64,000 nt of DNA from Archaeoglobales archaeon. Lineage in GTDB: Archaea > Halobacteriota > Archaeoglobi > Archaeoglobales > Archaeoglobaceae. The notes below the pieces were generated by a model. It was not told the DNA's origin, searched no databases, and saw only the letters and a program-made list of their open reading frames with translations. Position numbers and translations under genes: made by a program. Location: positions 62,001 through 126,000 of the forward strand of contig JASFYH010000002.1 in the NCBI GenBank assembly GCA_030055595.1. The letters run 5' to 3'. Positions 60,756-64,000 of the stretch are shown piece after piece; position 1 is the first letter of the stretch; each line of letters opens with the position of its first letter.

Positions 60756-61347
60756 TTAGTTTTATCGTTTGAACCTCGCATTCTGTTAATTCGTCGAGCA
60801 CTTTCTTAATTTTCTGTGCACTTTCTTCGATCATTAAACACACTTTTTCTAAGCCAAGCTCTTCTCGAACTTCGAGAGCCCCATAGATCACAGCGAGAGG
60901 ATTTCTTAGCTTATCTGAAAGATACTGAAACTGGTTCAAATTTTCTTTAACCGTGTTCAGAAGTTCTTCTTTCCTTTTCCTTATCTCAAGGTCTTCCAAG
61001 GCTTTCCGAACAACGAGAAATAGATCCTGAAAGATCTGCCCGATTTCTTCGTCATATTGGTTTAGAAAAACATAAACTGCAGAATTTGTAGAAAGTGGGG
61101 CAGAGATCATGTTTTCCTTCTCTATAAAGTTAAAGTTTTTCGGTTGATAGCGAAGATACTCGCATTTTAACACGTTTTCGCCACCTTTCACCCGATAGTA
61201 TTCAGTATTGTTATCGATCACCACTACCGCTTTACAAAGATCAAGCTCGATGAGCTCCTCGCAAAGAAACTTCAAGATCTTTTCTCTGCTGTCATAGAGC
61301 CATACGTAGCTCGCAACGGTGAATGCGGTATAAAGTAGATCGATCAT
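60739..61347 (-). CDS. Histidine-kinase-like protein without histidine or ATPase domain
   Basis: The 202-residue soluble protein has an N-terminal sensor-like alpha/beta domain (about 1-115, GAF-like) and a C-terminal dimerisation helix YLSDKLRNPLAVIYGALEV. This matches the histidine kinase DHp helix, but the phospho-accepting histidine is replaced by aspartate and no HATPase domain follows. The same change occurs in the PAS protein at 10659-12416. It begins ATGA overlapping the previous gene, at the end of the type IV pilus motor operon. Confidence 0.7.
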   Translation of the reverse strand: MIDLLYTAFTVASYVWLYDSREKILKFLCEELIELDLCKAVVVIDNNTEYYRVKGGENVLKCEYLRYQPKNFNFIEKENMISAPLSTNSAVYVFLNQYDEEIGQIFQDLFLVVRKALEDLEIRKRKEELLNTVKENLNQFQYLSDKLRNPLAVIYGALEVREELGLEKVCLMIEESAQKIKKVLDELTECEVQTIKLTKKIF

Positions 61348-61940
61348 GCTTTCAACCTCTTAGCTCTCTCAAGCACATCTTTGAGCTCAGCTTCAAGCTC
61401 CCCGATTTCGAATTTCTGTCCCTTAAGATCTCTTAGAAGATCAAGTTCTTCTTCTTTCTTTTGATCAACTTCCTTTGCTATGTCTTCGAGCAACTTGTCC
61501 GATTCTTCAAACTCGATCTTGGTCTCCTCCTTCTGCTCACCCTGATCCAAGGCTATCTCCTTTTCAATCTCTCCAAGATCCTCAAGTTTTTCAGGGCTTG
61601 GAAGGTTCAATTCAAGCTTTGACTCCTCAGGGTTAGTAGGCAGATCAAGCTTCTCAGTTGTCTGCATTTCTGAAAGCAGGTCTCCTTTTACCTCGAACTT
61701 CTTCGCAGCTTCTTCTGTAGCCTCATCTAACTTTACGATCTTTTCCTTTCCAGGCTCTGAAAGAACTTCTTCAAGCTTTTTATCGATCTCCTCAAGCTTT
61801 TTCTCCCTCTCCTTTTTCGAGAAACTCAAATTTGGTGTCTTAAAATTCAATGTAATTTTCTTATTGGGCAGGTAAGGTATCAAGAAAACTACCACAACGA
61901 AAATAAGTCCAACTAAAAACTCCAAGGGAATTTCAGACAT
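61344..61940 (-). CDS. Membrane-anchored acidic coiled protein of the pilus motor operon
   Basis: A 198-residue protein with one N-terminal membrane helix (EFLVGLIFVVVVFLIPYLP) and a long hydrophilic tail, about a third acidic, containing helical repeats (LEEIDKKLEEVLSEPGKEK). The ATG at 61940 follows GGTGATT and overlaps gspF by eight bases. It could be a regulator or a platform protein of the pilus motor. No known family is recognised. Confidence 0.68.
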   Translation of the reverse strand: MSEIPLEFLVGLIFVVVVFLIPYLPNKKITLNFKTPNLSFSKKEREKKLEEIDKKLEEVLSEPGKEKIVKLDEATEEAAKKFEVKGDLLSEMQTTEKLDLPTNPEESKLELNLPSPEKLEDLGEIEKEIALDQGEQKEETKIEFEESDKLLEDIAKEVDQKKEEELDLLRDLKGQKFEIGELEAELKDVLERAKRLKA

Positions 61941-63528
61941 AACCAATCACCCCCGCTATAGCTTCTATAAATGAGGGCAAAGTAAAAGCCCATCTAACTA
62001 CCTGCGGAACTACAAGCATTAGAATTCCAGAAATGAAGAAAAGGATCGATGAGTAATAGAGATAGAGATACTTACCACCTCCCTTCACTATGTTTGACAC
62101 AAAAACATTGGCAATTGTTATGGAAAGTATTATAAAGAACGTATATTCTGCTAATAGCTCCACTGGAACTCCTGAAAAGATTCCCAAATTGAGACCTTGC
62201 ATTGGCACACTTTTGAAGACCTCTCCAGAACTCGATCCGACTTGGGAAGCAAATAAAGAGCTAAGATATTCAGTGAAGATCGCAAGGATCTCTGAAATGA
62301 AGATCATCAGTGAAACCATCGCAATGTGAAGCGGGATTATGAGATTCACAAACCCAGAAGATATTAGGTCTCTTTTGAGCCTGAGAAGGACCATCTCAAG
62401 ATTTGAAGAACTGACGACTTCACCAACAAGATCCGCATCTCCGCCGAGTTCAATCGCATCTGTAAAGATCGGTGTAAGCTTTTCCATTAAATAACTCCCG
62501 CTTTCTCCGACAAATTTCTCCCAACAAAGCTTAGCATCAAGCCCTAAAGATAGCCTCCTCTGAAGCTCCAACGCAAGATCTTTAAGCTCTCCTAAGTTCT
62601 TCTGGTCGATTCTTCTTATTGCTTCTGAAATTGAAACACCTGCTCCGCCTTTTATTGCCCCAAGGCTTCTTATGAAGCTCGTAAATGCTTCATCTCTCTT
62701 TCCGATCTTCTTGTCATCGATCTTAGCAAGAAATCCGATCGGTAGCGTTGCTAAAGCGAATGCTATAAATCCATAGCCTGTGATCTCATAATTTCCCATA
62801 AAAACTGGGATCACTGCCAAGAACAAGAATAGCATGATCCCTGCGGGAATTAAAAGTGTTGATAGCTTTCCCGCTAATGCCTGCTCTTTTGACTTTATAT
62901 GATAATCATGAACTTTCTTGTCCTTCGGGACCGCTTTGAAGATCATTAGCACTCCGAAGAGGCAGATCACGAAAGTTCCAAAAGCAGAGGCATAAAGAGT
63001 TTGAGCGGGATCTCCAACGCTGTAGATCACAACTGAAAGTAAAACAACGACCGAGATCAGCGATGCTGAAACGAGCAGAGATGTGTAGGCATCACTCCAT
63101 TTTCTCAGGCTTTCGAGGCTTCGATCGTATTCATCCTTTCTAACAGTCTTAAAAGCTTTCCATTCTCTCTCGAGGAATTCTCTGTCTGGCTCTCCAGCTG
63201 AGATCGCATTTGCAAGTCTGTTGAAAAGCTTTTTTACTCTTTCAGCCTTTATTTTTTCAGCTACAAGCTCACAGGCGGTTGCATAGTCATAATGCCACTT
63301 CTGTGCCAGATCTCGCACCATTCTAAAGTATTTGCTTGGTGAATATTTCGTTTCAGAAGCCATATTGAAGATCTTATCCCTGCTAAGATGAGCGGTAGAG
63401 AGAGAAGTCATGTAAGTAAGAAGAAAAAGAAGATCGTTATCTGAAAGCATCTCTTCTCTCAATTTCTTCAATTTATCGGTCAATGAGAACTTGAATTTAA
63501 ACGCTGGAGCTTTTGCAGTTTCGAACAT
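61933..63528 (-). CDS. Type IV pilus/secretion inner-membrane platform protein (GspF/FlaJ-like)
   Basis: The 531-residue protein has a soluble N-terminal GspF domain (LLTYMTSLSTAHLSRDKIF, residues 31-60), then several membrane helices (about 165-280). A second GspF domain (FIRSLGAIKGGAGVSISEAI, residues 285-310) is followed by a C-terminal membrane block. It is the platform for pilin assembly with the ATPase gene one base upstream. It is larger than a bacterial GspF, as in archaeal TadC/FlaJ relatives. Confidence 0.88.
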   Translation of the reverse strand: MFETAKAPAFKFKFSLTDKLKKLREEMLSDNDLLFLLTYMTSLSTAHLSRDKIFNMASETKYSPSKYFRMVRDLAQKWHYDYATACELVAEKIKAERVKKLFNRLANAISAGEPDREFLEREWKAFKTVRKDEYDRSLESLRKWSDAYTSLLVSASLISVVVLLSVVIYSVGDPAQTLYASAFGTFVICLFGVLMIFKAVPKDKKVHDYHIKSKEQALAGKLSTLLIPAGIMLFLFLAVIPVFMGNYEITGYGFIAFALATLPIGFLAKIDDKKIGKRDEAFTSFIRSLGAIKGGAGVSISEAIRRIDQKNLGELKDLALELQRRLSLGLDAKLCWEKFVGESGSYLMEKLTPIFTDAIELGGDADLVGEVVSSSNLEMVLLRLKRDLISSGFVNLIIPLHIAMVSLMIFISEILAIFTEYLSSLFASQVGSSSGEVFKSVPMQGLNLGIFSGVPVELLAEYTFFIILSITIANVFVSNIVKGGGKYLYLYYSSILFFISGILMLVVPQVVRWAFTLPSFIEAIAGVIGYV

Positions 63529-63529
63529 A

Positions 63530-64000
63530 CTACACCTTTATCGAAACCAGCCCACTCTTGGTGATCTTCGAAATAGCCTTAAAGAACTCGTAGAAGTCCA
63601 CGATCCCCTGCTCATGCAATTTTTTCAGAATCCTCGCTCTTTTCTCCACTTCCTCATAGATCAGTTTCTTTTTATTTGGCGGAATGCCCAAACGTGTCGC
63701 TATTTTCTGCTCCAAAACGTAAGAGCTACCGTAACCAGTAAAAACATGCTTGTCTGTCACTGGATCCCACTGAAAGACCTCTATAAAACTTACACCACCC
63801 TTCTGCGGATTATAACCAACGATCTCCGCAACGCTCAGAACTCTTCTAACAAGTTTTCCATCGGGTCTTCGCACAGCACTTTGAATGACAACAAAGTTCA
63901 GATTGTCTATAAATGTCTTGGGAACGCTTATAGGTTCTGTTGTGAGTCTCTGAATTAACTTCTCAACCGTTGCGGCATGGAAAGTGGACATAACTGGATG
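63530..64000 (-). CDS. Type IV pilus/secretion assembly ATPase (GspE-like), C-terminal part
   Basis: The 157 C-terminal codons of a GspE/PilB/FlaI-family ATPase are present; the remainder lies beyond the right edge. The visible stretch GHPVMSTFHAATVEKLIQRL is the conserved His-box region after Walker B, followed by TTEPISVPKTFIDNLNFVV and the C-terminal helical domain. It powers pilin assembly with the GspF-like protein one base downstream. The frame is open to the window edge, so no start is visible. Confidence 0.93.
   Translation of the reverse strand, partial: HPVMSTFHAATVEKLIQRLTTEPISVPKTFIDNLNFVVIQSAVRRPDGKLVRRVLSVAEIVGYNPQKGGVSFIEVFQWDPVTDKHVFTGYGSSYVLEQKIATRLGIPPNKKKLIYEEVEKRARILKKLHEQGIVDFYEFFKAISKITKSGLVSIKV

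Noticed and set aside
1..64000. CRISPR arrays, insertion sequences, rRNA genes
   Set aside because: No regularly spaced repeats, transposase motifs or rRNA-like segments were seen anywhere in the window.

Overview
The window is archaeal and looks like a member of the Archaeoglobales (Archaeoglobus/Ferroglobus/Geoglobus group). This is inferred from gene content, not from a marker alignment. The supporting features are HerA-Mre11-Rad50-NurA in one operon, archaeal ABCE1, a DUF2070 membrane protein, type IV pilin-like proteins with a GspE/GspF motor, and many starts 22-32 bases downstream of a TATA box with no ribosome binding site (leaderless transcripts). To these it adds a beta-oxidation gene set with ETF and multihaem c-type cytochromes. 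A true glutaryl-CoA dehydrogenase and c-type cytochromes fit an anaerobic fatty-acid or aromatic-acid oxidiser that respires an external acceptor; Ferroglobus or Geoglobus is the best guess.

Left part (1-24 kb): the start of ABCE1 (cut by the window edge), a GTP cyclohydrolase II with a decayed RibB domain, tRNA-Arg(UCU), an ACT regulator / DNA methylase / unknown operon, then a dense block of acyl-CoA metabolism. That block holds etfBA, a thiolase with its DUF35 partner, divergent glutaryl-CoA dehydrogenase, an acyl-CoA synthetase, two multihaem cytochromes overlapping a membrane FeS (HdrD-like) oxidoreductase, and 3-hydroxyacyl-CoA dehydrogenase. Acetolactate synthase (ilvBN), a PAS-domain sensor, a tRNA methylthiotransferase and PEP synthase lie among them. 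Together they can activate and oxidise acyl-CoAs, pass electrons through ETF to the membrane, and feed carbon back to gluconeogenesis and amino acids. The ilvBN leader contains a 16-codon, branched-chain-rich reading frame followed by T6, a possible attenuator.

Middle (22-43 kb): a DtxR-type regulator with a metal ABC transporter, a SplB-like radical SAM protein, an NCS2 permease, then a small accessory patch (about 26.8-29.6 kb). The patch holds a HicA-like protein overlapping an unusually long protein with a HicB-like end, and an HTH/ImmA-IrrE protein with a truncated PIN-type partner; it sits beside tRNA-His(GUG). After this come a Nudix hydrolase, hisD, a CBS protein with a possible ribosome-hibernation-like end, DUF2070, a UbiD-family decarboxylase, argB with a sugar-isomerase-like protein and a TIGR00300 (ornithine cyclodeaminase-like) protein, and feoAB. 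A perfect 16-bp DtxR-like palindrome adjoins the feoA TATA box.

Right part (43-64 kb): a six-gene operon of pilin-like proteins, one of them a 945-residue von Willebrand A protein, on the minus strand. Divergent from it is the DNA end-processing operon herA-mre11-rad50-nurA, headed by a degenerate recombinase-like protein. Next are a HypE-like protein, an EamA half-transporter, a secreted beta-propeller protein, an unlisted 54-residue membrane protein, and a type IV pilus motor operon (gspE-gspF-acidic coiled protein-histidine-kinase-like protein without its histidine) running off the right edge. No intergenic gap exceeds 300 bases. I saw no CRISPR array, insertion sequence or rRNA.
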